Shown: positions 42,870 through 51,846, counted from the stretch's first letter. The stretch: 64,000 bases of DNA from Rhizobium sp. (GCA_019739215.1 JAHHDR010000028.1:62001-126000), one strand, 5' to 3'. Numbers and translations are program-made. The notes: generated from the sequence alone by a model not told the origin.

Positions 42870-44464
42870 TATCGGCCCATGTGCAGGCGGCGGCCGATCT
42901 GGTCGGTCAGCGTCAGCCAGCGGCGGGCAATACGGCCTTCATGCGCGGTGGCGTGAGAAAGCGCCGCCTTCTGCATGGCGGCAAGGCGCTCGACCGGTAG
43001 CACCTGGGCGCCGTCCAGTTCCTCGGCGAGTGCGACGAAATGCTGTGCCGCCTCCAGTCCCCCGAGCCGGGGGGCGACATCGCGCTGCATGAACGCCTCC
43101 CAAGTCAGCGCAGGGTCCCAGGAGAAGCGGGCGAAGGCGAGATAGCTGATTTCCACCGTGGCGAAATAGTCGGACGGTTCGCCCCAGACGGTCAGGCCCT
43201 CCATGCCGAGTTGTTTGCCGCGCGTGGCCATGTCGGCGAAGGTGCGGGCATTGAGTGCGTAGCGCTCGGTGCGCTCGTCGCCGTTCCACTGGCAGGCGAA
43301 CTGGCAGCGCAGAACGTTGGGTTGCGTCGGCAGCGTCTCGACGAAGCTGGGATCGAGTTCGGTGCGCAGGCGCTTCCAGTAGGAGCGGTTTGCCGTGTGC
43401 TGGTAGATCGCGCCGTTGGGCAGTGCCTTCTGGGCCTCGAAGGCAACGGGTTCGAGCAGGTTGTCCCACTGCATTTCGCAATAGATCCAGAGATCGGGCC
43501 GCCTGACCTTGGCAGCACGATAGAGGCGGGGGAAGTTTGCCGCCATGTCGGTATGCGACCAGGAATCGCCATGGTCGTCTGCGCGTCGCCTCGCCTCGTC
43601 GTCATTGGCGCGCCGCGCGCGGCAGCGTTCGCAGCCGCAGACGCCATAGTCGCCACTCTCGATGTTGATCCCGCCGATCTCGAAGGTTTCGGCGAGCCAG
43701 GAAACGGCTTCCTCCATCCAGTCTATGACTTCGGGGGCGCTGGGGCAGGCGCTCACCGTATAGTCTGAATGGGGGAAGTTCAGCGGGAAAGCGAGGTCGG
43801 CAAGCTGGAAGCCGACGCCCTTCTCCATCTTTGCGGCGTGCTCGGGGTTCTGCTTGAGCCATGTCGAGAGGTTGTAGCGGTGGTCGCCCTCCCAATATAC
43901 TCCGCCATAGGCGCCGATCGCAATGCCGGGAATGATGCGCACGCCGCGTGCGTTGGCGTATCGGCAGAGTTCCTGCGCCGCTTCGATGCCGCCATGGCTG
44001 TCGCGGAGGAAGCCATAGATGACGATCGCCGCGATCCGGTTCTGCGAGCAGAAATCCACCAGACGCCTGTAGTCGTCGAGAAAGCCCTTCGGCGGCTTCT
44101 GGAACGGGTTGAAGACGCCGATTTCCTGCTGGCCGATCTGGGACAGTTCCCAGTTTGTGGAATGGTCCCAGGTCCAGAACGTCCGGTAGGCCAGCCCCGG
44201 CTCGCCGTTGACCGGACCACCACGCAGGAATGCCGTGTCGAGGTGCTGGCCGGCCCGCTCGATCAATTCCTCCACGCCATAGATGACGCCGGAGAACGGG
44301 CCGCCGCGCACGACGACCGCATCGCCGTCGAGGCTGAGGACATAGGCGCCTTCCTTCAGGGTTTCGTCGACCGTCAGACTGATACGCACGCCATCCTGGG
44401 CGGAAAAGCTCGACCGGAGGCGGCTTGCCGCGTGCGGATGCTGGGTCTCGCCTTCGATGATCAT
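42869..44464 (-). CDS. Glycoside-hydrolase-like protein (N-terminal beta domain plus TIM barrel)
   Basis: About 531 aa; no exact family is recognised. The N-terminus (to about residue 100, RGGPFSGVIYGVEELI) resembles the beta domain found before GH20/GH67-type barrels. The rest looks like a barrel with a Cys-rich turn (GVCGCERCRAR) reminiscent of DUF4838-like domains. There is no signal peptide, so it is cytoplasmic. ATG 44464 has GGGAGG upstream; longer extensions are rejected. It likely acts on an oligosaccharide or glycoside imported elsewhere. The activity is undetermined. Confidence 0.65.
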   Translation of the reverse strand: MIIEGETQHPHAASRLRSSFSAQDGVRISLTVDETLKEGAYVLSLDGDAVVVRGGPFSGVIYGVEELIERAGQHLDTAFLRGGPVNGEPGLAYRTFWTWDHSTNWELSQIGQQEIGVFNPFQKPPKGFLDDYRRLVDFCSQNRIAAIVIYGFLRDSHGGIEAAQELCRYANARGVRIIPGIAIGAYGGVYWEGDHRYNLSTWLKQNPEHAAKMEKGVGFQLADLAFPLNFPHSDYTVSACPSAPEVIDWMEEAVSWLAETFEIGGINIESGDYGVCGCERCRARRANDDEARRRADDHGDSWSHTDMAANFPRLYRAAKVRRPDLWIYCEMQWDNLLEPVAFEAQKALPNGAIYQHTANRSYWKRLRTELDPSFVETLPTQPNVLRCQFACQWNGDERTERYALNARTFADMATRGKQLGMEGLTVWGEPSDYFATVEISYLAFARFSWDPALTWEAFMQRDVAPRLGGLEAAQHFVALAEELDGAQVLPVERLAAMQKAALSHATAHEGRIARRWLTLTDQIGRRLHMGR

Positions 44465-44512
44465 GCCTGGCCTCCCGTCCTCGGATTGACAGAGTAAAGC
44501 AGCTGCAATATC

Positions 44513-44531
44513 AAATATCAACATGATATTT
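44513..44531. promoter_or_regulatory. AT-rich inverted repeat in divergent promoter
   Basis: AAATATCA-ACA-TGATATTT (8-bp perfect arms, 3-base spacer) lies in the 113-base gap between the glycosidase-like gene and the Gfo/Idh gene. Such an AT-rich dyad is rare here and probably binds a regulator; the bound protein is unknown, perhaps the nearby IclR protein. Confidence 0.5.
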
Positions 44532-44577
44532 CGCTGGTGATAGCCAACATGCGTCCGGCGAAGCGAGGGGAGCCGCC

Positions 44578-45663
44578 GTGCCGACTGACGCCCAGAGCCT
44601 CTTCCTCGGCCTGCAGCAGACCTGGCCGACGCCGGCAAATCCTCGACCGATCACCCTTCTCGGCGCAGGCGGCATCGTGCGCGACGGGCACCTGCCGGCC
44701 TATCGCAAGATGGGGCTTCCGGTCTCGGGAGTGTTTGATCTCAACGCCGGGGTGGCACACAGGCTTGCCGCGGATTTCGATATTCCCGTGGTGCACGAGA
44801 CGCTGGAGGCGGCGCTGGTCGCCTGCGGCACCGAGGGCGTCTTCGACCTGGCCCTGCCGCCCGCCGCGATCCTGCCGACGGTCGAGCGGCTTCCACGCGA
44901 CAGCGTCGCCCTGATCCAGAAGCCGCTGGGACCCGATGGCGCCACAGCCCGGCGGATCGTTGGCGCACTCGACGCCCGTTCGATCATCGCCGCCACGAAT
45001 TTTCAGTTGCGCTTCACGCCATCGATGCTGGCGATCCGCGACGCGGCACGGAGGGGACTGCTTGGCGAGATCGTCGATATCGAGGTTCGGCTCGCGGTCT
45101 ACATGCCCTGGGAGCTCTGGTCCTTCATCCCTGCTCTCGACGCCGTGGAGATCCCGCTGCACTCGATCCACTATCTCGACTGGATCCGCTCGCTGGTCGG
45201 CGAGCCCCGGAGCGTCTATGCCAAGGCTGTCGGGCATCCCCGCTATCCCGATCAGGCCGATGCGCGCTCCAGTATCATTCTCGATTACGGCGACCGGTTG
45301 CGCTGCGCGCTCTCGCTCAACCACACCTACAGTTTCGGCCCGGAGCATGTCGAGGCGACGATCCGCGTCGAAGGCACCAGGGGGGCGGCGCACCTGACGG
45401 TCGGCTATCTGCTTGACTATATCCATCCCGCGCCGGAGAAGCTCGAAATGATCGTCGAGGGCGGCACGTGGACCGATATTCCGCTGCGGGGCGAGCGCGT
45501 CCCCGATGCCTTCGGTTTCGTCATGGCCAACCTGCAGCGCCATGTCGCCGGCGAGGATGCCGTGCTCGATACCGACGTCCACGATTCCGTGCGGACCATG
45601 GCCCTTGTCGATGCCGCGCTCACATCGAGCCGGGCAGGGGGAGTGGTGCCGGATGCCTGCTGA
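44578..45663 (+). CDS. Gfo/Idh/MocA-family oxidoreductase
   Basis: 361 aa with an N-terminal Rossmann motif LLGAGGIVRDGHLPAY and a C-terminal Gfo/Idh/MocA domain. The usual EKP motif reads QKP (IQKPLG), keeping the Lys. It oxidises or reduces a sugar hydroxyl with NAD(P). The start is GTG 44578 with GAGGGGAG upstream. It is divergent from the glycosidase/lactonase/SDR operon and is followed by a rhamnose mutarotase-like gene. Confidence 0.85.
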   Translation: MPTDAQSLFLGLQQTWPTPANPRPITLLGAGGIVRDGHLPAYRKMGLPVSGVFDLNAGVAHRLAADFDIPVVHETLEAALVACGTEGVFDLALPPAAILPTVERLPRDSVALIQKPLGPDGATARRIVGALDARSIIAATNFQLRFTPSMLAIRDAARRGLLGEIVDIEVRLAVYMPWELWSFIPALDAVEIPLHSIHYLDWIRSLVGEPRSVYAKAVGHPRYPDQADARSSIILDYGDRLRCALSLNHTYSFGPEHVEATIRVEGTRGAAHLTVGYLLDYIHPAPEKLEMIVEGGTWTDIPLRGERVPDAFGFVMANLQRHVAGEDAVLDTDVHDSVRTMALVDAALTSSRAGGVVPDAC

Positions 45664-45729
45664 AAAATCGCGCAGACGGTCCTGTCTTCAGACGGGGTAC
45701 GAGGGCCATGGTCCCGCTGGTGTGGCCGC

Positions 45730-46086
45730 ATGATCACCAAGGGTCCAGGCGAGGCGGTGCTGTTCATCTACCGGCTCAAGCCGGGCATGGGGGACGAGTA
45801 TGATCGGGCGCACCGGGCCGTCTGGCCTGATATCCTCGACTTGCTTGATGACGCCGGGATTTACGACTACCAGATCTGGCGCCGCGGCGATCTCGTCGTC
45901 TCGCGTATGCGGACGCGGCATGGATATGACCATGCCGCCGCGGTGACTGGAGCCAGCGAGGTCCAGAAGCGCTGGACGGCGTCGCTCGGCCATGTCTTTG
46001 CGGAAATTGCGGATGCAAATGGCGCGCCGCTATGGCTGGACAAGGTGTTCAGCCACCGTGTCATTGCTGGAGACAATCCGTCATGA
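45730..46086 (+). CDS. L-rhamnose mutarotase-like protein
   Basis: 118 aa alpha/beta-barrel protein of the RhaM family, with the mutarotase core RLKPG..YDRAHRAVWP and IYDYQIW in the first 55 residues. It interconverts anomers of a 6-deoxy sugar or related aldose, which would feed the neighbouring dehydrogenase. The start is ATG 45730. It is convergent with the IclR gene. The specific sugar is unknown. Confidence 0.85.
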   Translation: MITKGPGEAVLFIYRLKPGMGDEYDRAHRAVWPDILDLLDDAGIYDYQIWRRGDLVVSRMRTRHGYDHAAAVTGASEVQKRWTASLGHVFAEIADANGAPLWLDKVFSHRVIAGDNPS

Positions 46087-46103
46087 GCGTCGATGCATCG
46101 ACT

Positions 46104-46961
46104 CTAACGCGCGTCGCCGATCGGCGCGAGCGGAAAGCCGGGTTGGGGCAGCGTCCCGTCGAAGGCCTGGGAGATTGCGCGCGCGGCCGCAAACGCGGCA
46201 TGGCAGGCACTCTCGAAACTCACGCTCTCTCTGGCGGAGGAGAGATAGGGCATGGTCAGGACGGCCATGGCATGGCCTTCGACATCAAGGATCGGGAAGC
46301 TGACATCGGTGATGCCCTGCAGCCCTTCGCCGGCAATCATTTCATAGCCGTGGTGATGGATCGCCTCGATCCGCTGGACGATCGCCCTCGCCGCCTCGGG
46401 CGGCGTCGTCCGCGCGATCTCGCCCAGGGCCCAGTCCTTGATGGCCGGCCGCTGGTAGGCGATCAGCAATCGGCCCGACGCCGTGGCGATGGCCGGGTTC
46501 TGGGTGCCGACGCGCAGGCGGAAGCCGAGCGGTGCCGGGCTGTCCACCTGGGCGACCACGCGAATATCGAGGTGATCGAGCACCGCGACATGCATCGCCT
46601 GGTAGGCATCGACCGACGCCGAGGTCATGATCGGCAGGGCGATGTCCAGCATACGCCGGAGCGGCGGGTAGCGGTTGGACAGGTCGTGCAGCCTGTTGGA
46701 CAGGAACAGCCCGTCGTCGTCGGGCCGGCGCTGGATATAGCCGCGCCGCTCCAGCACCATCACAACGCGGTAGACTTCCTGCAGCGAACGGCCGAGCAAC
46801 TGGGCGATCTCGCTCTGGGTCACGCCGCGCGACATGCCCGCGAGAAGTTCGAGGACGTCGAGCCCCTTTTCGAGTGCCGGCGCCCCGTAGGCCTGCTTGC
46901 TCCCGGCGCTGCCCGGCGCCTTCGCTTTATCGCTGGATGTGGCGAGGGGTTTGCTCGGCAT
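46104..46961 (-). CDS. IclR-family transcriptional regulator
   Basis: 285 aa. The winged helix-turn-helix at about residues 28-75 (VTQSEIAQLLGRSLQEVYRV) and the C-terminal IclR effector domain are complete. ATG 46961 is preceded by AAGGGCGG; long in-frame N-terminal extensions are rejected. It is divergent from the DoeB-like/dehydratase pair and convergent with the rhamnose mutarotase-like gene. It likely controls the former and possibly the sugar genes. Confidence 0.87.
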   Translation of the reverse strand: MPSKPLATSSDKAKAPGSAGSKQAYGAPALEKGLDVLELLAGMSRGVTQSEIAQLLGRSLQEVYRVVMVLERRGYIQRRPDDDGLFLSNRLHDLSNRYPPLRRMLDIALPIMTSASVDAYQAMHVAVLDHLDIRVVAQVDSPAPLGFRLRVGTQNPAIATASGRLLIAYQRPAIKDWALGEIARTTPPEAARAIVQRIEAIHHHGYEMIAGEGLQGITDVSFPILDVEGHAMAVLTMPYLSSARESVSFESACHAAFAAARAISQAFDGTLPQPGFPLAPIGDAR

Positions 46962-47003
46962 GACCGCCCTTTGACTGCGAGAATCCAATTCTATCATATA
47001 CGA

Positions 47004-47021
47004 AAATATAATTCCATATTT
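47004..47021. promoter_or_regulatory. AT-rich dyad upstream of the IclR gene
   Basis: AAATAT-AATTCC-ATATTT (6-bp arms, 6-base spacer) lies between the IclR start (46961) and the DoeB-like start (47080). It resembles the arms of the dyad at 44513-44531, so both might bind the same IclR protein. A weak proposal. Confidence 0.35.
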
Positions 47022-47079
47022 AAAAGTCGGTTTCCCGTGCGGATCACCGCCCTTGCAATGCCAGCACCAGGAGCATCCG

Positions 47080-48102
47080 ATGGATAGGAATGTCGCCCGA
47101 CAGCTGATGTCCGCCACCGTGGATTTCGACAGGCCGGGAAAGCAGATCGGCGTGTTCCACGTTCCACTGTCCTCGCATGATGACGCCTGGGGCGTGGTGC
47201 CGGTGCCTGTGGCCGTGATCAGCAATGGCAAAGGCCCGACTGTCATCCTGGAGGGCGGCAACCATGGCGACGAATATGAGGGGCCGATCACCCTCGGCGA
47301 ACTGATCCGTGACCTCGATCCGGCCAAGGTCTCCGGCCGACTGATCTTCATCCCGGCGATCAACCAGCCGGCCGTGCTGGCGGCGCAACGGGTCTCACCG
47401 GTCGACGGCATCAACATGAACCGGACTTTTCCGGGTGATCCCATGGGAAGCACGACGCGCCAGATCGCATCCTATGTCAACGATGTGCTGTTTCCGATGG
47501 GCGATGTCTTCATCGATCTGCATTCGGGCGGCTCATCGCTCGACATCATCCCGAGCGCGGTCATCGAGCCCGGCCGGACCCCGGAGCAGCACGCGGCCAA
47601 TGTCGCCGCCGCCATGGCGTTCGGCGCCCCGATCGCCGTCGTCATCGACAACAGGGGCGATCCGCGAACCGCCACCGCCGCGGCGGCGCTGGCCGGCATG
47701 ACGGTCATCGGCACCGAGATGGCGGGCGGCGGCACCGTGTCCGTCGACGCGCTGGCGCTCTGCCGACGGGGCGTGCGCAACGTGCTCGCCCATCTCGGCG
47801 TGCTCCCGCCCGACATGGCTCACACCGTCGCGCAGCCCTCCCGTCTCTATGCGCTGTCGTCCCGCGCCCACGTGATCGCCGAGGATGACGGCGTGTTCGA
47901 GCCGATCCACCGGCTCGGCGCCGAGGTCGGCGCGGGCGACCTTGTCGGCCGCATCCACTTCATCACCCAGCCGGCGCGCCATCCGGTGGAACTGTATGCC
48001 CGCGCCGACGGCATCGTCTATGGCCGCCGGCAGCCCGGCCGCGTCCGGCCCGGCAATTGCTGCCTCGTCGTCGCCTCTCCCTATGAAAGCAGCCCTCAAT
48101 GA
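47080..48102 (+). CDS. DoeB-like N-acyl deacylase (succinylglutamate desuccinylase/aspartoacylase family)
   Basis: 340 aa zinc deacylase with the same motifs as DoeB (GGNHGDEYEGP, IDLHSGG). ATG 47080 has AGGAG seven bases upstream. Unlike the copy at 1195, it is not beside an ectoine hydrolase gene; a PLP-dependent dehydratase gene follows with a 4-base overlap, and an IclR gene diverges. It may deacylate an N-acyl amino acid, with the dehydratase acting on the product. The substrate could be an N-acetylated hydroxy-diamino acid from hydroxyectoine, or something else. Confidence 0.82.
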   Translation: MDRNVARQLMSATVDFDRPGKQIGVFHVPLSSHDDAWGVVPVPVAVISNGKGPTVILEGGNHGDEYEGPITLGELIRDLDPAKVSGRLIFIPAINQPAVLAAQRVSPVDGINMNRTFPGDPMGSTTRQIASYVNDVLFPMGDVFIDLHSGGSSLDIIPSAVIEPGRTPEQHAANVAAAMAFGAPIAVVIDNRGDPRTATAAAALAGMTVIGTEMAGGGTVSVDALALCRRGVRNVLAHLGVLPPDMAHTVAQPSRLYALSSRAHVIAEDDGVFEPIHRLGAEVGAGDLVGRIHFITQPARHPVELYARADGIVYGRRQPGRVRPGNCCLVVASPYESSPQ

Positions 48103-49037
48103 TTTCTCTCGACGATATCAGGTCCGCCGCCAGCCGCATCGCCCCGCACATCCGCCGTACGCCGACGATCGCAGTCGAGGCGGTTTCCGAGCCGGCGACG
48201 GACGGTCGGCTGATGCTCAAGCTGGAAAGTCTGCAAGCGACCGGCTCGTTCAAGGCGCGCGGCGCCACCAACAAGCTGCTCGGACTGCCGCGCGAGGCGA
48301 TCGCCAAGGGCATCGTCACGGCATCCGGCGGCAATCACGGGCTTGCCGTGGCGCGGGCCGCACGACTGGCCGGCGTTCCCGCCACCGTCTTCGTCACGGA
48401 AAGCGCCACCCCGGAGAAACGCGAAAAACTCAGGCGATGGGGCGCCGACGTCACCGTGCTCGGCCAGATATGGAACGAGACGAACGAGGCGGCGCTCGCC
48501 TTTGCGGAACGGTCGGGGGCCGCCTATTTTCATCCCTTCGCCGACCCGGCCGTGGTCGCCGGACAGGGTACGCTGGGTCTGGAACTGCTCGCCGACGTGC
48601 CGGACATGGATGTCGCCCTCGTCGCCATCGGTGGCGGCGGGCTGATCTCGGGCATGGCCGTCGCGCTCAAGGCGCTCAAGCCCGGGATCCGGATCATCGG
48701 CATCGAGCCCGTGGGTTCGCCGACGCTGCGGGCCTGCCTTGACGCCGGGCGTCTCGTGAGCCTCGACAGTGTCACCAGCCGCGTCGCCACGATGAGCTGC
48801 GGCCAGACCGACCCGTGGATCTTCGAGACCGTCCGGGATCACGTCGACGACATCGTGCTCGTCTCCGACGATGCCATGCTGCAAGCCGCCCGCTGGCTCT
48901 GGTTCGAACTGGGCATCGCGGCGGATCTCAGTGGTGCTGCGGCAATCGCGGCGCTGCAGACCGGCGCCGTGAGGTTCGCACGCGGGCAGACGATCGGCGC
49001 GCTTGTCTGCGGTGCGGGGCCGGACGGGCTCGGCTGA
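48099..49037 (+). CDS. Threonine/serine dehydratase-like PLP enzyme (EutB-like)
   Basis: 312 aa fold-type II PLP enzyme. The PLP lysine is in GSFKARGA (K52), the phosphate cup is IGGGGLISG, and SGGNHG is also present. It resembles threonine dehydratase and the EutB protein of hydroxyectoine utilisation. It eliminates water or ammonia from a hydroxy amino acid. It is translationally coupled to the DoeB-like gene. A doeA-like hydrolase is absent nearby, so an ectoine role is uncertain. Confidence 0.8.
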   Translation: MISLDDIRSAASRIAPHIRRTPTIAVEAVSEPATDGRLMLKLESLQATGSFKARGATNKLLGLPREAIAKGIVTASGGNHGLAVARAARLAGVPATVFVTESATPEKREKLRRWGADVTVLGQIWNETNEAALAFAERSGAAYFHPFADPAVVAGQGTLGLELLADVPDMDVALVAIGGGGLISGMAVALKALKPGIRIIGIEPVGSPTLRACLDAGRLVSLDSVTSRVATMSCGQTDPWIFETVRDHVDDIVLVSDDAMLQAARWLWFELGIAADLSGAAAIAALQTGAVRFARGQTIGALVCGAGPDGLG

Positions 49038-49052
49038 TATCCGGCGACGGCG

Positions 49053-49697
49053 CTACCACCACTCCTGTCTTGCCATGTCCGACAGCATCGCATCGAAGGT
49101 CGCGATTTCATGGGCGGAGACTTCATGCGCCCTGTCGGGAAGGATGTCGCAGCGAAGACGTGCGCGCGCGCGCGACAGCGCTTCCGCGGCGGCGGCCACC
49201 GCATCGACCGGGATCCACGGATCCTTGTCGGAGCCGGTGAGATAGACCGGCAGCCGATCGAGATCGGCGAACGGCCGGCTGCAGGCAGGCGTGCCCACGC
49301 GACAGCCGGTGAGGTTCACCATGGCGCCCTGCCAGGGCCCGTAGAGCATGGCATATTCCAGCGCCAGGCACGCGCCCTGGCTGAATCCGCCCAGCACGAG
49401 AGGCTGGGGGTGTTCTGCACCGCCCTGGAGATCATCCACCAGCCCCCTGACATAGTGCAGTGCGCGCTCGAGTTCCGCCCGGGTCGCGTCGGTGAGCGGT
49501 TCGGTGGCGCGTGCGGCATACCAGCTGTTGGCCTGCGCCCGCGGCAGGACGAAGCACACGCCTGACGTCTTCAGCCTCGAGACGACCTGCTCCTGCATGT
49601 CTTCCGGCGACTGGGTCCGGCCATGGACGAACACGCAATGGACCAGTGCCTCCCCGGGCGGTGCGCCGAGGAGGAGGGGGGTGCCGTGGATCGACAT
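49053..49697 (-). CDS. Carboxylesterase/phospholipase (alpha/beta hydrolase, MhqD-like)
   Basis: 214 aa alpha/beta hydrolase with the nucleophile in GGFSQG, an Asp in SDKDPW and a His in RAHEVS, as in small carboxylesterases. It lies 9 bases after the VOC dioxygenase gene. This esterase-dioxygenase pair resembles the Bacillus MhqD/MhqO quinone-response genes, which suggests a quinone or aromatic-ester role. That parallel is by family resemblance only. Confidence 0.8.
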   Translation of the reverse strand: MSIHGTPLLLGAPPGEALVHCVFVHGRTQSPEDMQEQVVSRLKTSGVCFVLPRAQANSWYAARATEPLTDATRAELERALHYVRGLVDDLQGGAEHPQPLVLGGFSQGACLALEYAMLYGPWQGAMVNLTGCRVGTPACSRPFADLDRLPVYLTGSDKDPWIPVDAVAAAAEALSRARARLRCDILPDRAHEVSAHEIATFDAMLSDMARQEWW

Positions 49698-49706
49698 CGA
49701 TCCGGC

Positions 49707-50663
49707 TCAGAAGTTCGCGGGTTCGAGCCCGGCGATCAGTTCCTGCCGGCGGTCCTCGAACCAGGGCGGGAAGACCAGCGTGGTGCCGATCTTGTCCGCG
49801 GGCTCATCCAGCGCCCAGCCGCCCTCGACCGACCACGCGATCTCGAACAGCGCGCCGCCGGGGGAGCGGACGTAGCAGGACTTGAAATAGTTCCGGTCCT
49901 TCTGGTCGGACACGTCGGTGAAGCCGAGCCCTTCGAGATGCGCCTTCAGCTTGAGCTGGTTTTCCTCGTTGCCGGTGTTGAGCGCGAGATGGTGGATCGT
50001 GCCGCCGGCCAGCGTCCAGGTGCCCTGCGGGCCGGTGGATTCCTGCAGCACCTCCACGATGCTGTTGGGGCCGCCCGCATTCGGCACGGAGAACATCAGT
50101 CCCTCGTCGCTGTCGGCTTCCTTGGTCATCGACATGCCGACGCCGAGAAAGTCGTCCATGGCCGTGCGGTCGAACACCGCGATTGCGGCGCCATAGATGC
50201 CCTTGATGCCGTGTTCGGCGGCCACACCCTGCGCTTCGTTAACGATCGAAGGACGGTTGTCGGCGGGGCTCTCCACCAGTTCATGCGGGATGCCGCAGGG
50301 ATGCTTGAAGGCGACGCGGGTGATGCCGAAGCGCGAGATCTTGGTCGCCTCGACGCCCTTGCCGTTCAGCCGGTCGATCCAGTAGTCGGCCGAGCCGACC
50401 GGAATCGCCTGCTGGATGATCTTGGACTGGTTGGTGCCGCGACGGCCGTAGACGGCAGGCTTGCGGAACGGAAACGTCGTGATGATGGTCGAGGCATCGC
50501 CGTTCCGTGATCCGTAATAGAGGTGATAGACCGGGATCGTGCCGTCGAACAGAACCGTGCGCTTGACCGAAAAAAGCCCGAGCACTTTGGTGTAAAAGTC
50601 GTAATCCTCCTGCACACCGTCGGTGCACAGCGTGAGGTGATGATATCCGCTGACAAGCGCCAT
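49707..50663 (-). CDS. VOC-family ring-cleaving dioxygenase (LinE/PcpA/MhqO-like)
   Basis: 318 aa with two glyoxalase-fold modules. Metal-binding His residues are in GYHHLTL near the N-terminus and IHHLAL in the second half, and the Glu is in LFEIAW. The family includes hydroquinone 1,2-dioxygenases of the LinE/PcpA type and the MhqO quinone-response proteins. The start ATG 50663 has GGAGGAGG. It is divergent from the LysR gene and upstream of the esterase gene. It probably acts on hydroquinone-type rings. Confidence 0.82.
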   Translation of the reverse strand: MALVSGYHHLTLCTDGVQEDYDFYTKVLGLFSVKRTVLFDGTIPVYHLYYGSRNGDASTIITTFPFRKPAVYGRRGTNQSKIIQQAIPVGSADYWIDRLNGKGVEATKISRFGITRVAFKHPCGIPHELVESPADNRPSIVNEAQGVAAEHGIKGIYGAAIAVFDRTAMDDFLGVGMSMTKEADSDEGLMFSVPNAGGPNSIVEVLQESTGPQGTWTLAGGTIHHLALNTGNEENQLKLKAHLEGLGFTDVSDQKDRNYFKSCYVRSPGGALFEIAWSVEGGWALDEPADKIGTTLVFPPWFEDRRQELIAGLEPANF

Positions 50664-50817
50664 GGTTTTCCTCCTCCAAGAAACGATCTGGCATGTCCGG
50701 ACGCGGCTCCAACTCCGTGTCCGGAAGGAGACACGATGCGCCTACGGCACGATGTTCCCCGATGAGAGCACTATAGCTCCTCACACCGCCTGCTGATTGA
50801 CTTTATTCATGAGGACT

Positions 50818-50832
50818 ATAGCAATATGCTAT
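50818..50832. promoter_or_regulatory. LysR-type dyad overlapping the LysR start codon
   Basis: ATAGCA-ATA-TGCTAT, a 15-base inverted repeat of T-N11-A form, ends at the second base of the LysR ATG (50831). A second ACTATAGC half occurs 45 bp upstream (50770). It is likely the autoregulatory and activation site of the adjacent LysR. Confidence 0.6.
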
Positions 50833-51823
50833 GAAGATCGTGGAGCATCACCTGGTCCAGCTTGCCGCCGTCATCGAGACAGGCGGGGTCACCGAGGCCG
50901 CCGCCATGCTGGGCATGACGCAATCGGCGGTGTCGCGCACGCTTTCCGTGCTTGAAAAGCGCATCGGCGAGCCTCTGTTCGTTTCGGGAAGGCGGCCGAT
51001 GCAGCCGACGCCGCTCGGCGAGCAACTGGGGCTGCAAGGCAAGTCGATCCTGGCGTCCTCGCGCAAGGCGATGGAAATCGTCCGCAGCTTCAAGTCCGGT
51101 TCTTCGGGCCGGGTGCGGATCGGTGGCGTGCCTTTCTTCATGGACGCCGTCGTGTCGCCGATGATTGCGTCTTTCCAGCGCGACGAGCCGGGCATCATGG
51201 TCCATCAGTCCTATGGCAACTATCCCGATCTCGTCGCCGAACTCGATTCCGGGCAGATCGACCTTGCGGTAACGCCGACAGGATCGATCGACCTGAGGGC
51301 GGACCTCCACTTCGAGCCGATCCTGCCGGCCCGCAATGTCCTGGCCTGCAGCGCCGGACACCCCCTGATGCGCAAGCGCAGCCTGGCGACGGAGGATATC
51401 GTCAACTATCCCTGGGTGGCGCCTCTGCCGGGATCGCCGCTGGTGCTCGATCTCCACAACATCCTGCTGACACTGGGTCTGGAGGAGGTCTCCCTGCGCT
51501 ATGCCGGCGGTTCGCTGCTGAGCGTGATGAACTACCTGATGGGCACGGACGCGCTGGCGATCCTGCCCCATTCCGTGGCCTATGCGTTCCGGGGCGAAAG
51601 CAAGATCAGCATCATTCCGCTGGACATTCCCCAGCCGGAGCGTGTGCTCGGCATCATGACGCGCCGGAAGCCCTATTCGAACCCGGCAGGCCGCAAGTTC
51701 GTCGGCCATCTGCGCCGGGAATTTTCCGAGCTGCGCCGCGCCATCGACAAGCACGACCGGGCGATACACTGGGTACAGGGTCCGTTCATGGGCGAGCGGG
51801 AGAGACGAACCGGGGCGGACTGA
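50831..51823 (+). CDS. LysR-family transcriptional regulator
   Basis: 330 aa with an N-terminal winged helix-turn-helix (GGVTEAAAMLGMTQSAVSRT) and the LysR effector-binding domain. It is strongly similar to the second LysR at 61186 (about two thirds identical over the first 60 residues by eye), so the two are paralogues. It is divergent from the VOC dioxygenase/esterase operon and convergent with an intradiol dioxygenase gene. It likely activates quinone or aromatic genes. Confidence 0.9.
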   Translation: MKIVEHHLVQLAAVIETGGVTEAAAMLGMTQSAVSRTLSVLEKRIGEPLFVSGRRPMQPTPLGEQLGLQGKSILASSRKAMEIVRSFKSGSSGRVRIGGVPFFMDAVVSPMIASFQRDEPGIMVHQSYGNYPDLVAELDSGQIDLAVTPTGSIDLRADLHFEPILPARNVLACSAGHPLMRKRSLATEDIVNYPWVAPLPGSPLVLDLHNILLTLGLEEVSLRYAGGSLLSVMNYLMGTDALAILPHSVAYAFRGESKISIIPLDIPQPERVLGIMTRRKPYSNPAGRKFVGHLRREFSELRRAIDKHDRAIHWVQGPFMGERERRTGAD

Positions 51824-51846
51824 TCTGCCTCGATCCGTCGATCTGG

